Below are positions 1 through 7,516 of a stretch of 64,000 nucleotides of DNA, piece after piece. The stretch's first letter is position 1. Each line of letters opens with the position of its first letter. The stretch is from Paenibacillus_L residui. GTDB lineage: Bacteria > Bacillota > Bacilli > Paenibacillales > NBRC-103111. The translations under genes and the position numbers were made by a program. Location of the stretch: positions 1 to 64,000 of the forward strand of contig NZ_JBHTIU010000008.1 in the NCBI RefSeq assembly GCF_042677205.1. The letters are read 5' to 3'. The notes beneath the pieces are model-generated. The model did no database searches. It saw only the letters and a program-made list of their open reading frames with translations, and was not told the DNA's origin.

Positions 1-64
1 TTCGGGGTGGAAGTGCAGCAATGCATGGAGCTGACGAATACTAATCGGTCGAGGGCTTAACCTA
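1..64 (+). rRNA. 23S ribosomal RNA, 3' end
   Basis: The first ~64 bases carry the conserved 3' terminus of Firmicutes 23S rRNA, ending in the sequence around ggtcgagggcttaacc. The gene starts before the window. No 5S rRNA is visible between this end and the first tRNA at 180, so in this operon the 5S gene is either upstream or absent. Confidence 0.93.
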
Positions 65-118
65 TACAATGATCTGGATTCACAATGGATGAATCGCTGA
101 ATTCGCTACTAGTTTTCA

Positions 119-163
119 GGGAACAATATAACTGTTCCCAAAAACATAAAAATGTGTTATACT
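119..163 (+). promoter_or_regulatory. Hairpin and possible promoter before the tRNA array
   Basis: A perfect 7-bp stem (GGGAACA/TGTTCCC, 119-139) lies just after the 23S end, with no T tract. A TATACT -10-like box at 158-163 lies 17 bases after TTCCCA (135-140), so the array may have its own weak promoter. The alternative is simple read-through from the rRNA promoter followed by processing at the hairpin. Confidence 0.35.
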
Positions 164-179
164 AAATGTTGTGCCATAT

Positions 180-255
180 TCCCTGATAGCTCAGTTGGTA
201 GAGCACTCGGCTGTTAACCGAGTTGTCACAGGTTCGAGTCCTGTTCGGGGAGCCA
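180..255 (+). tRNA. tRNA-Asn (GTT)
   Basis: Full cloverleaf of 76 nt with encoded CCA. The acceptor stem TCCCTGA/TCGGGGA pairs, and the anticodon loop CTGTTAA reads GTT. First gene of the array. Confidence 0.96.
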
Positions 256-258
256 TCT

Positions 259-350
259 GGAGAGGTGTCCGAGTTGGCCGAAGGAGCACGATTGGAAATC
301 GTGTAGGCGTCACAAGCGTCTCGAGGGTTCGAATCCCTCTCTCTCCGCCA
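259..350 (+). tRNA. tRNA-Ser (GGA)
   Basis: Class II tRNA of 92 nt with a long variable arm and encoded CCA. Anticodon loop TTGGAAA, anticodon GGA. Confidence 0.96.
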
Positions 351-360
351 TAATACATAT

Positions 361-432
361 GGCCCGTTGGTCAAGCGGTTAAGACACCGCCCTTTCACGG
401 CGGTAACACGGGTTCGAATCCCGTACGGGTCA
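361..432 (+). tRNA. tRNA-Glu (TTC)
   Basis: A 72-nt cloverleaf beginning GGCCCGT and ending ACGGGTC plus discriminator A; anticodon TTC. The 3' CCA is not encoded and must be added by nucleotidyltransferase. Confidence 0.95.
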
Positions 433-441
433 TGTACGTTT

Positions 442-517
442 GGACGCTTAGCTCAGCTGGGAGAGCATCTGCCTTACAAGCAGAGGGTCGGCGGTTCGAT
501 CCCGTCAGCGTCCACCA
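442..517 (+). tRNA. tRNA-Val (TAC)
   Basis: A 76-nt cloverleaf with encoded CCA. The anticodon stem TCTGC/GCAGA encloses CTTACAA, anticodon TAC. Confidence 0.96.
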
Positions 518-524
518 TTATTGC

Positions 525-598
<74 letters not shown>

Positions 599-604
599 TA
601 TTGT

Positions 605-650
605 CCCCTGAAGACTAATTGTCTTCCGGGGATCCCCTTAAGGGGAATTT
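605..650 (+). terminator. Alternative C4/G4 hairpins inside the tRNA array
   Basis: Four blocks, CCCC (605-608), GGGG (628-631), CCCC (634-637) and GGGG (641-644), can pair 1:2, 2:3 or 3:4. Pairing 1:2 includes AAGAC/GTCTT. Pairing 3:4 (TCCCC-TTAA-GGGGA) is followed by ATTTTTATAT and looks like a weak intrinsic terminator. It sits between tRNA-fMet and tRNA-Asp, so it may attenuate the distal tRNAs or mark a processing site. Confidence 0.5.
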
Positions 651-656
651 TTATAT

Positions 657-733
657 GGAGCTGTGGTGTAGAGGCCTAACATGCCTGCCTGTCACGCAGG
701 AGACCGCGGGTTCGAATCCCGTCAGCTCCGCCA
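657..733 (+). tRNA. tRNA-Asp (GTC)
   Basis: A 77-nt cloverleaf with encoded CCA. The anticodon stem CCTGC/GCAGG encloses CTGTCAC, anticodon GTC. Confidence 0.96.
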
Positions 734-752
734 TCTTTTGACAAATGAATAA

Positions 753-828
<76 letters not shown>

Positions 829-844
829 TTAGAATGACTGATAT

Positions 845-920
<76 letters not shown>

Positions 921-932
921 GTGATCTCTTAT

Positions 933-1018
933 GGAGGATTAGCGAAGTGGCCAAACGCAGCAGACTGTAAATCTGTTCTCTTACGAGTTCGGTGGTTCGA
1001 ATCCATCATCCTCCACCA
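933..1018 (+). tRNA. tRNA-Tyr (GTA)
   Basis: Class II tRNA of 86 nt with encoded CCA, a long variable arm and anticodon GTA. Confidence 0.96.
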
Positions 1019-1019
1019 T

Positions 1020-1093
1020 AGGGGCATAGTTTAAAGGTAGAACAAAGGTCTCCAAAACCTTTGGTGTGGGTTCGATTCCTGCTGCCCCTGCCA
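1020..1093 (+). tRNA. tRNA-Trp (CCA)
   Basis: A 74-nt cloverleaf with acceptor AGGGGCA/TGCCCCT, anticodon CCA and an encoded 3' CCA. Only one base separates it from tRNA-Tyr. Confidence 0.96.
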
Positions 1094-1107
1094 GCAAACC
1101 TATACGT

Positions 1108-1184
1108 GGCGGTCGTGGCGAAGTGGTTAACGCACCGGATTGTGGCTCCGGGATCCGAGGGTTCGATTCCCTTCGATCGCCCCA
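1108..1184 (+). tRNA. tRNA-His (GTG)
   Basis: Anticodon GTG. The acceptor stem GCGGTCG/CGATCGC pairs, and the extra 5' G at 1108 (G-1) faces C73, the histidine identity element. CCA is encoded. Confidence 0.96.
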
Positions 1185-1207
1185 TAATATACCCTTAAAT
1201 ATGACAT

Positions 1208-1279
1208 TGGGGATTAGCCAAGCGGTAAGGCAACGGACTTTGACTCCGTCATGCCCAGGTTCGAATCCTGGATCCCCAG
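1208..1279 (+). tRNA. tRNA-Gln (TTG)
   Basis: A 72-nt cloverleaf with acceptor TGGGGAT/ATCCCCA, discriminator G and anticodon TTG. CCA is not encoded. Confidence 0.95.
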
Positions 1280-1284
1280 TTTAT

Positions 1285-1359
1285 GCGGAAGTGGCTCAGC
1301 GGTAGAGCATCGCCTTGCCAAGGCGAGGGTCGCGGGTTCGATCCCCGTCTTCCGCTCCA
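1285..1359 (+). tRNA. tRNA-Gly (GCC)
   Basis: A 75-nt cloverleaf with encoded CCA; stem TCGCC and following loop read anticodon GCC. Confidence 0.96.
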
Positions 1360-1363
1360 TTAA

Positions 1364-1437
1364 GGCGCCATAGCCAAGTGGTAAGGCAGAGCTCTGCAAA
1401 AGCTTTACCCCCAGTTCGAATCTGGGTGGCGCCTCCA
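1364..1437 (+). tRNA. tRNA-Cys (GCA)
   Basis: A 74-nt cloverleaf with encoded CCA; acceptor GGCGCCA/TGGCGCC, anticodon GCA. Confidence 0.95.
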
Positions 1438-1441
1438 ACTT

Positions 1442-1527
1442 GCCGGAGTGGCGGAATCGGCAGACGCACAGGACTTAAAATCCTGCGGTAGGTGACTACC
1501 GTACCAGTTCAAGTCTGGTCTTCGGCA
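1442..1527 (+). tRNA. tRNA-Leu (TAA)
   Basis: Class II tRNA with acceptor GCCGGAG/CTTCGGC, a long variable arm and anticodon TAA. CCA is not encoded. Confidence 0.95.
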
Positions 1528-1579
1528 TTTATCAGGTTAAGCATGGAAGGTCTGACTTGCAGCAATTGAAACACATCTT

Positions 1580-1656
1580 GTGCCCTTAGCTCAGCTGGAT
1601 AGAGCGTTTGACTACGAATCAAAAGGTCAGGAGTTCGAATCTCTTAGGGCACGCCA
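1580..1656 (+). tRNA. tRNA-Arg (ACG)
   Basis: A 77-nt cloverleaf with encoded CCA; stem TTTGA/TCAAA, loop CTACGAA, anticodon ACG (A34 is expected to be deaminated to inosine). Confidence 0.96.
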
Positions 1657-1668
1657 TAATTACTTTAT

Positions 1669-1749
1669 GCCGGTGTGGCGGAATGGCAGACGCGTTCGAC
1701 TCAAAATCGAATGGGGAGACCCGTGGAGGTTCGAGTCCTCTCACCGGTA
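1669..1749 (+). tRNA. tRNA-Leu (CAA)
   Basis: Class II tRNA with acceptor GCCGGTG/CACCGGT and anticodon CAA. CCA is not encoded. Last gene of the array. Confidence 0.94.
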
Positions 1750-1765
1750 TCACTTCAATAAGAGT

Positions 1766-1801
1766 AGGTTCATTAGATTAAAGTCTAATGAACCTTTTTT
1801 T
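1766..1801 (+). terminator. Intrinsic terminator of the tRNA array
   Basis: A perfect 12-bp stem (AGGTTCATTAGA/TCTAATGAACCT) with a 6-nt loop is followed by seven T. It closes the rRNA/tRNA transcription unit. Confidence 0.93.
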
Positions 1802-1819
1802 AGTGCGTACGCATTACGA

Positions 1820-1996
1820 TTAATAAAGTGGTGAAAGTCCGCTGGGGAGATTGGTTGTAGCCAACCGCTTGCCAAGAGCAGTGATGTCATTCATTGTATT
1901 GGCTGAACCACCGATTCCATCATCGCTCCCCCGAATACGGTCAACACGGACGAGTGCCATTCCCAGCCACATCATTTTCCGTGTCAGCATTTTCAT
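1820..1996 (-). CDS. Possible small protein of 58 residues, unrecognised
   Basis: An open frame on the minus strand starts MKMLTRKMMWLGMALV and ends within 20 bases of the tRNA terminator. A GAGGAT ribosome-binding-like stretch lies a few bases before the ATG. The product is basic at its N terminus, matches nothing I recognise and has no conserved neighbour. Chance is a real alternative, since 1802-2283 otherwise shows no gene. Confidence 0.25.
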   Translation of the reverse strand: MKMLTRKMMWLGMALVRVDRIRGSDDGIGGSANTMNDITALGKRLATTNLPSGLSPLY

Positions 1997-2118
1997 GATC
2001 CTCTACTCCACGTTTCTTTATAATATTGTTGATTTTCAACCGCAATGTTCATTTATGAAAGGTCCACCATGTAATGTTGGCTGCGCCGCAGGGTCTCTTA
2101 ATTGCAATGAAGAAAAAT

Positions 2119-2140
2119 AGCGTTGCTGCAGCAACGCTTT
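2119..2140 (+). terminator. Perfect palindrome with T run, possible end of a small transcript
   Basis: AGCGTTGC-TGCA-GCAACGCT is followed by TTTTG. A TATAAT-like box at about 2019-2024 could start a ~100-nt transcript ending here. That transcript would contain a 21-codon frame (MKGPPCNVGC and so on, 2056-2121) with three cysteines but no ribosome-binding site. Either a small RNA or a relic terminator. Confidence 0.45.
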
Positions 2141-2283
2141 TGTATCCGTTTGATTACAAATTCATCACTTAAGTACATTCAGAGCGAAAGACTATTTCGA
2201 ACCACACGGAATTTTGAATTTTCATCATTTGCTTACGAGATGTTTGGAGGAAGTATAGTTAAGGTATCAAGAACAACATTTTA

Positions 2284-2311
2284 TTGACATATCGTGAAAT
2301 GTAGATATAAT
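2284..2311 (+). promoter_or_regulatory. arsR-type gene promoter with embedded operator
   Basis: TTGACA (2284-2289), a 16-base spacer and TATAAT (2306-2311) form a near-consensus sigma-A promoter. The spacer holds ACATAT-CGTG-AAATGT (2287-2302), an imperfect 16-bp palindrome that is repeated as ACATAT-TGCG-ATATGT at 2674-2689. The ATG is 7 bases after the -10 box, so the mRNA should be leaderless or nearly so. Confidence 0.75.
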
Positions 2312-2318
2312 AATAGAC

Positions 2319-2621
2319 ATGGATCCAATTGAAGTGTTCAAGGCGTTGTCTAACGAGTCGAGACTACAGATTTTACAGTGGCTTAAGGAGCCCGAAAAAC
2401 ATTTTGTGCCCCATGAAGGAGTGGATATGAGGGAAATCGGGGTGTGCGTCAGTCAAGTGACGGATAAGTTGAACATGACACAGTCGACGGCTTCGCAGTA
2501 TTTGTCCATTCTACAACGGGCCGGACTGATTCGAACCGAGCGGATCGGCAAATATACGTACTACAAACGAAACGAAGAGAAAATAAGCGAATTAGCTGAT
2601 TTCTTAAATCAGAAACTCTAA
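2319..2621 (+). CDS. ArsR-family transcriptional regulator
   Basis: A 100-residue winged-helix protein of the ArsR/SmtB fold, with recognition helix around residues 54-66 (TQSTASQYLSILQ) and the wing following. It has a single Cys (43) and no CxC metal motif, so a small organic ligand or redox signal is more likely than a metal. No Shine-Dalgarno precedes the ATG; the promoter position implies a leaderless message. Paired 16-bp palindromes in its own promoter and in that of the downstream transporter indicate that it represses both. A terminator separates the two genes. Confidence 0.85.
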   Translation: MDPIEVFKALSNESRLQILQWLKEPEKHFVPHEGVDMREIGVCVSQVTDKLNMTQSTASQYLSILQRAGLIRTERIGKYTYYKRNEEKISELADFLNQKL

Positions 2622-2629
2622 TCTGAACT

Positions 2630-2659
2630 TGAATACCTCAAACGTATTCAGTTTTTTTT
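2630..2659 (+). terminator. Terminator between regulator and transporter
   Basis: The stem TGAATAC/GTATTCA with a 7-nt loop is followed by eight T, so the efflux gene needs its own promoter. Confidence 0.88.
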
Positions 2660-2670
2660 GACCTTACAAA

Positions 2671-2700
2671 TCGACATATTGCGATATGTAAATTTATAAA
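2671..2700 (+). promoter_or_regulatory. Efflux gene promoter with ArsR operator
   Basis: TCGACA (2671-2676), an 18-base spacer and TATAAA (2695-2700). The perfect half-sites ACATAT/ATATGT (2674-2689) overlap the -35 box and spacer, in the same geometry as in the regulator's own promoter. Confidence 0.7.
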
Positions 2701-2743
2701 AGATCCTCATCTATTGAACAACAGAAAAAGGAGAAGTGAACGT

Positions 2744-3916
2744 ATGTCTAACACGTGGAGAGTCTATTTATTGGCATTGGTTACTTTTTTGGTGGGTACA
2801 TCCGAGTATGTTATTTCCGGCATCTTGGATAAGATCTCGGATACAATGGGTATTTCCGTTACTTCTGCGGGGCAGTTGGTCACGATCTTTTCCTTTGTGT
2901 ACGCCATAAGCACCCCGATTCTCATGGCGTTGACTGCTAAGGTGGAAAGACAAAAACTGCTGGTTTGGGCGCTGGGTATCTTCGTAATGGGGAATATTCT
3001 GTCTTTCGTTTTGCCAGGCTATTCATCGTTTCTCGCAGCTCGCGTCATCATGGCTGTGGGCGCGGGAATGGTCGTGGTAACCGCTTTGGACGTCGCCGCG
3101 AAAATCGCCGCCCCAAGCAAACAAGCCAGCGCGATTGCTACCGTGGTGATGGGCTTTACGGCTTCCTTGATTATCGGCGTGCCTCTTGGACGTATCGTTG
3201 CAGCACAATTCGGATGGAAATCCGTTTTTGGTATATTGGCACTGGCCGGTCTTGTGGCAATGTTCGTTCTGTACGCCATCATCCCTCGAGTTCAAGGGGA
3301 TAAACCGATTCCGTTGTCCAAGCAACTTGCCTTCTTGAAAAACGGAAACGTAGCGCTAGGGCTTGCGATTACCTTTTTCTGGCTCGGAGGATACTCGATC
3401 GCCTACACCTACATTTCACCGTATCTACTTGATGTTGCCGGATTGAAAGATGGAATGCTGAGTGGAGTGCTATTGGCGTTCGGCATCGCCAGCCTGGTCG
3501 GATCCAAATTCGGCGGTTTCAGCACGGATAAATGGGGGGTATTCCCGACACTGTCAGGGGGAATGCTCTTGCACGTCATAGCGCTGCTTCTCCTCTCTCT
3601 AACCGTTACCTATACGCACTCGTGGCTGCCGATTGTCACCCTCCTGATCTTATGGTCGTTTGCGGCTTGGTCTTCCGGTCCAACGCAACAATTCAATCTG
3701 GTTCGGATTGAACCGAATTATTCTGGAATCATGCTGAGCCTGAACCAATCCATGATGCAATTGTCCATGGCTGCGGGTGCTGGAATCGGAGGCGTCATGA
3801 TCGACCGGGTGTCCCTGTCATCAATTACATGGGTCGGGATGGTTGGGGTCGCTATTGCGATCGTGGCGGTGCCGTTCTTGAAGATGCGAATGAATGCCGG
3901 CAGTCAAGGTGCCTGA
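2744..3916 (+). CDS. MFS efflux transporter, DHA1 family
   Basis: A 390-residue membrane protein with 12 predicted helices. The first helix carries GTSEYVISGIL (residues 18-28), typical of the AraJ/YdhL (PbuE)-like branch of drug:H+ antiporters that exports drugs, sugars or purines. The ATG at 2744 is chosen because AGGAG lies ten bases before it; an upstream in-frame TTG lacks a site. ArsR operators in its promoter and in the regulator's indicate a ligand-induced efflux pair. Substrate unknown. Confidence 0.85.
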   Translation: MSNTWRVYLLALVTFLVGTSEYVISGILDKISDTMGISVTSAGQLVTIFSFVYAISTPILMALTAKVERQKLLVWALGIFVMGNILSFVLPGYSSFLAARVIMAVGAGMVVVTALDVAAKIAAPSKQASAIATVVMGFTASLIIGVPLGRIVAAQFGWKSVFGILALAGLVAMFVLYAIIPRVQGDKPIPLSKQLAFLKNGNVALGLAITFFWLGGYSIAYTYISPYLLDVAGLKDGMLSGVLLAFGIASLVGSKFGGFSTDKWGVFPTLSGGMLLHVIALLLLSLTVTYTHSWLPIVTLLILWSFAAWSSGPTQQFNLVRIEPNYSGIMLSLNQSMMQLSMAAGAGIGGVMIDRVSLSSITWVGMVGVAIAIVAVPFLKMRMNAGSQGA

Positions 3917-3994
3917 GAGTATCCTGGGATGAAGTCTAAAAAGGCATCCATTAAATGAGTTGACAACCGGGTACAAGAACTCAATAAATACAAC

Positions 3995-4447
3995 ATGATA
4001 AGGTTACAGTGGATCGATCGGGCGGAATGGGATTACGATCGAAAACTTAGAGCATCCCTAAAGCTTCCGCAAAATGTTTGGCCCTACGCGACTTTTAAGC
4101 TGGCGCTTTCGTTGTGGACTCAAGCCGTGGCACCGCAACTTGCCAAGGAAGACATCAAGATCCGCAGTGTTGACCCGGGAATTAGCAATACTCTAAGAAA
4201 AGGAAAAGATTCCGGACTTGCCTTATGGTTTGAACGGTTTATGAAGTTTTTTCCTCTCCGCCTACTCATGGAGCCAACCTATTATGAGGGAGCCCTCGGC
4301 AAACACAGCAATGAGACCGGCATGTTTCTGTTCAAAGATCGGATTGCGGACTTGAAATTTACAGAGCATGCGCAGCGTGTGCTGGAAAAAAATCCTCGAT
4401 TATATATAGCTCTAACGGAGAACGATAGCGTAGAAAACATATCATGA
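3995..4447 (+). pseudogene. 5'-truncated short-chain dehydrogenase
   Basis: The frame holds only the C-terminal half of an SDR: YATFK (YxxxK active site) near residue 31, then VDPG and a substrate-loop region. The Rossmann TGxxxGxG motif and catalytic Ser are missing. The last ~13 codons run into the direct repeat at 4409-4478, so the original stop has probably been replaced. No ribosome-binding site precedes the first ATG. It is a remnant next to an intact AraC/SDR pair. Confidence 0.8.
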
Positions 4448-4478
4448 GGCCGCCGCAAATAAATTACCGGGTGGCCTC
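4409..4478 (+). repeat. Direct repeat, copy 1, with two hairpins
   Basis: About 70 bases resembling 6451-6517: GCTCTAACGGA-AACG-TAG, then a run near aaacat-catg, then a second stem (GAGGCC/GGCCTC here). Both copies follow the 3' end of an SDR gene and together bracket the AraC/SDR pair. Confidence 0.65.
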
Positions 4479-4571
4479 ACCCCGCACGGTTACGCTATAA
4501 TTAGCAGAATCAATGATCCGCGGGATCCGTGGATTATTGCAATTTGACTTTGTCCTTGGAGGTCGACAGCC

Positions 4572-5576
4572 ATGAACGCTCCTTCCGCAGACCGTATCAA
4601 GATCGCGCCAGGTTTCTGGACCAGCCTGAGGGGGATAGGGGTAGAACCCATTGATGTAGCGCGCCAAGCACGTCTACCGCTAACCGTCATCACCGAACCG
4701 TTAGTCACGACCGCACAATATTATTCGATCTGGCAAGCTTATTCCGAACTCGTCGGGGACATCGCTACGGGAATCGTCAAGCTTGCGACCGCGTACGAGA
4801 CAGCTCAGTATCCGCCGGCTGCTTTGGCGACCTTTCACGCTCGTGACTACCGGGACGCGCTGAACCGAATGGCGCGCTATAAGCAAATGTGCCCTCCGGA
4901 AAACTTGAGGATTCAGGAGGAAGGCGAGCAATGCTCGATTGAATTGGAGTGGCAGCATGACGAGCAACCCGGACCACCGGTGCTTGTCGTCATTACGCTC
5001 GCCTACCTGCTTGAGCTCGGGCGCCGGGGAACAGGCCGTCATCTGAAGGCTCGGTCTGTCGAATTCATACACCCTATGGGCGACGTTCAAGCCCTTGAAG
5101 ATTATTTCGGCTGCCGCGTACGGACGGGGACGGATCGCAATCGGCTAAAGCTGAATCGCGACGATCTGGACTGCCCCTTCACGTCGTACAACGAAGAACT
5201 TCTCGAGATTCTGACTCCCGCCTTGGATCGTATGCTGGAAGAACAACAGAGCCAGCTCACCATAAGCGATAAGGTGATGTGGATCTTGTCTCGATGCCTA
5301 ACTCGAGGGAGAATCGACATTCAAAACGTAGCTTCCGAGTTGGGGATGAGCGAGCGCACCTTGCAGCGCAGGCTGACGGAAGAAGGCGCAAGCTTTAAGC
5401 AGTTGCTGGAGAAAACTAGGCGGGAGATGGCCGTCGCTTACTTGGCAGACCCTGCGCTGGAGATCAAAGAGGTCGCTTTTCTCGTCGGCTACGAGGACCA
5501 AAATTCGTTTTATCGCGCGTTTCGCTCATGGACAGGGGAAACTCCCGCCAATTGGCGCGTCGCGCAAGAGAATTGA
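4572..5576 (+). CDS. AraC-family transcriptional regulator
   Basis: 334 residues with an N-terminal arabinose-binding-like sensory domain of the OruR/ArgR type (about 15-215) and a C-terminal double helix-turn-helix (about 235-332), including SERTLQRRLTEEG and GYEDQNSFYRAFR. GGAGG lies about ten bases before the ATG. The next gene, 73 bases downstream on the same strand, encodes an SDR and is the likely target. Family members usually activate a linked catabolic or stress gene; the ligand cannot be read from the sequence. Confidence 0.85.
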   Translation: MNAPSADRIKIAPGFWTSLRGIGVEPIDVARQARLPLTVITEPLVTTAQYYSIWQAYSELVGDIATGIVKLATAYETAQYPPAALATFHARDYRDALNRMARYKQMCPPENLRIQEEGEQCSIELEWQHDEQPGPPVLVVITLAYLLELGRRGTGRHLKARSVEFIHPMGDVQALEDYFGCRVRTGTDRNRLKLNRDDLDCPFTSYNEELLEILTPALDRMLEEQQSQLTISDKVMWILSRCLTRGRIDIQNVASELGMSERTLQRRLTEEGASFKQLLEKTRREMAVAYLADPALEIKEVAFLVGYEDQNSFYRAFRSWTGETPANWRVAQEN

Positions 5577-5649
5577 CGTTCTGTGCTAGTTACGGAGTAG
5601 GCGAAACGATGTATCATGATCCTATCCTAAACATAAGGAGTGCAGGCAG

Positions 5650-6444
5650 ATGGATATGGGATTGAAGAATAAGACGGCTTTAGTAACGGGATCAACTAGA
5701 GGCATAGGAAAAGCGATTGCCCTTGAACTTGCCAGGGAAGGCGTTCATGTACTCATAAATGGTCGGAACAACGATGGCGTAGAGCGCACGGTAGCTGAGT
5801 TCCAAGCGGCGTTCCCGGAAACGGAACCTCGAAATGCAACCGCCGATCTCGTCGATTCGCGGCAGAGAGAAGCTTTATTCGCGAAATTTCCCCACGTCGA
5901 TATCCTCGTCAACAGCATGGGCATCTATGAGATCATCTCCTATGATGACGTAGACGATGCCGTATGGGAGAAGTACTTCCGCACGAACTTTCTCGCCGCC
6001 AACGACTTAACCAAGTTTTATTTGCCTTCCATGCTGAGTCGCGAATACGGCCGTATTATCTTCATCGCGAGTGAAGAAGCCGTCATGCCTTCCGGACAGA
6101 TGCCTCAATACGCTGTGACCAAATCCATGCTGTTGTCATTGTCCAAGAGCTTGTCCAAGTTGACCCGCGGCGCCGAAGTTACAGTGAACACGATCCTGCC
6201 GGGACCGACCCTCTCCGAGAACGTGCTGCAGATCATCGAGAGCATTTATTCGAACGAAGAGATGACCTTCGAGGCTAAAGAGAGAGACTTTATGGCGAAG
6301 AACCTGCCTCAATCCGAAATCCAACGGTTTATCAGACCTGTGGAGATCGGCCGATTGACTGCTTTCATTTGCAGCCCGATGGCCTCCGCCTTCAAAGGAT
6401 CCCCGATCCGCATAGATGGGGGAATGGTACCGACAATATTTTAA
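5650..6444 (+). CDS. SDR-family oxidoreductase
   Basis: 264 residues of the classical short-chain dehydrogenase fold. The cofactor motif TGSTRGIG is at residues 13-20, NSMG at 88-91 (in place of NNAG), and the catalytic Ser141, Tyr154 and Lys158 are present. An Arg two residues before the second Gly favours NADP(H). AAGGAG lies 10 bases before the ATG. It probably forms a unit with the AraC regulator upstream. The substrate is unknown; members of this branch are often annotated as 3-oxoacyl-ACP reductase-like. Confidence 0.86.
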   Translation: MDMGLKNKTALVTGSTRGIGKAIALELAREGVHVLINGRNNDGVERTVAEFQAAFPETEPRNATADLVDSRQREALFAKFPHVDILVNSMGIYEIISYDDVDDAVWEKYFRTNFLAANDLTKFYLPSMLSREYGRIIFIASEEAVMPSGQMPQYAVTKSMLLSLSKSLSKLTRGAEVTVNTILPGPTLSENVLQIIESIYSNEEMTFEAKERDFMAKNLPQSEIQRFIRPVEIGRLTAFICSPMASAFKGSPIRIDGGMVPTIF

Positions 6445-6450
6445 TTTTTT

Positions 6451-6517
6451 GCTCTAACGGAAAACGTTAGTTTCATTAAAACATCATGTGGTTGCCGCGG
6501 AATAGATCGAGCAACCT
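6451..6517 (+). repeat. Direct repeat, copy 2, with two hairpins
   Basis: Begins 7 bases after the SDR stop. CTAACG-GAAAA-CGTTAG forms hairpin one and GGTTGC/GCAACC hairpin two. It resembles 4409-4478, with changes compensated inside the stems. It may serve as a terminator (no T run) or be the scar of a duplication or insertion that brought in the AraC/SDR pair. The rest of 6518-6646 shows nothing recognisable. Confidence 0.65.
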
Positions 6518-6646
6518 CGTTAAACAATTGGATAGCATAGCTCAATATATATGACATTAACGTGCTGATTCTAGAGCTTCATTTGCCATGGTTACTATCC
6601 CGAAAGGGATTGTCAGTGACAACTTATTGATACAACCCATTTTGCT

Positions 6647-6745
6647 TTAGTGAGTGAAATGTTCCTGCCATTCATTTAATCCCTCATCCATCCGATAGGC
6701 TCTAAATCCTTCAGCCTGCAATTTTTGTGCAGCGATTGCAGAGTA
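6647..6745 (-). pseudogene. Rhodanese-domain remnant
   Basis: The minus strand encodes NPLCVYS joined directly to AIAAQKLQAEGF and YRMDEGLNEWQ, the C-terminal half of a rhodanese sulfurtransferase domain. The active-site loop CxxGxRS expected between VY and AIAAQ is missing, and the N-terminal half is absent. At about 6745 it abuts the plus-strand ABC permease remnant. Non-functional relic. Confidence 0.6.
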
Positions 6746-7281
6746 GACACATAATGGATTCTTCGCCAAATTGAAAGCCAGTTTCATCGTATCCTTGGGT
6801 CTGATTGCCTTAGCGTTGACGTCCTATACACTCCTCCTGCTCGGCATCTGCGGATTTGACGGCGGAAGTGCTAGTGTGCAGATAGTTGATCTTATGGCTC
6901 CGGTTCCATACACCGTTTTTCAAACCTATTTGTGGACGGTCTTCATTGGCGGTCTGGCCTGTCTGCTTGTTGGAGCGGTAACGCTATGGCTCTCTAGCCG
7001 GATGAATACTCCTTTTTCAGTCATCATTACTGTGATGATTTTGCTTCTAGGTCCACTGTTTATCCCATCGAGTAAGAGCAGCCGCTCTTTTTAACCATAT
7101 GATGGATCTGCTGCCGAGTAATATGATGGACAGTTTTCGTAAAGTTACCAATTATGAAGTGTTTCATATCTTTGGGCAATGGATTCCAGAGCATAAGGTT
7201 ATGGTTGGTGTGTCGGTAATCGTTATTATTATGCTTCTGCCTTTCACTTACCAAGGATTCAAGAAACGTCAGGTGGCCTAG
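6746..7281 (+). pseudogene. ABC-2 type permease remnant, frameshifted
   Basis: Two plus-strand frames (6771-7094 and 7099-7281, offset by one base) encode consecutive pieces of one membrane protein: three hydrophobic helices, then a segment with NYEVFHIFGQW and a last helix ending QGFKKRQVA. This is the pattern of the C-terminal half of an ABC-2 permease. The N-terminal half is missing, and a single-base shift near 7085-7097 breaks the rest. Confidence 0.7.
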
Positions 7282-7419
7282 CTTGCACGTTCACCAGGCA
7301 TAACTTCATCTTTTCTTTCCGTATTGCCATTCGTGCGCAACGGCGAACCTTTCGGGTTTACCTCTCCCCAACTGCCCGGTAAATGCAAAAGCTGACCTGA
7401 GATTGACTTATTGCATTTA

Positions 7420-7502
7420 TGGAGCTAAGGGAGATCGAACCCCTGACCTCATCATCGCTGCCAGTCGTTGAGCTCTCCTAATAAGGATAGTTATACTGCT
7501 CC
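7420..7502 (-). pseudogene. Degenerate tRNA-Ala (GGC)-like sequence
   Basis: On the minus strand GGAGC (5') and GCTCCA (3') can form an acceptor stem, AGGGG-TTCGATC-TCCCT resembles a T arm, and CTGGCAG resembles a GGC anticodon loop. The anticodon stem no longer pairs and the D arm is unrecognisable. Probably a decayed tRNA-Ala; no terminator or array surrounds it. Confidence 0.45.
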
Positions 7503-7516
7503 AAAACCCGGTCCAG

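Noticed and set aside
1851..2120. An 89-codon plus-strand frame after the tRNA array
   Set aside because: No start site signal, no family; the only part worth noting is its last 21 codons, which precede a terminator-like palindrome.
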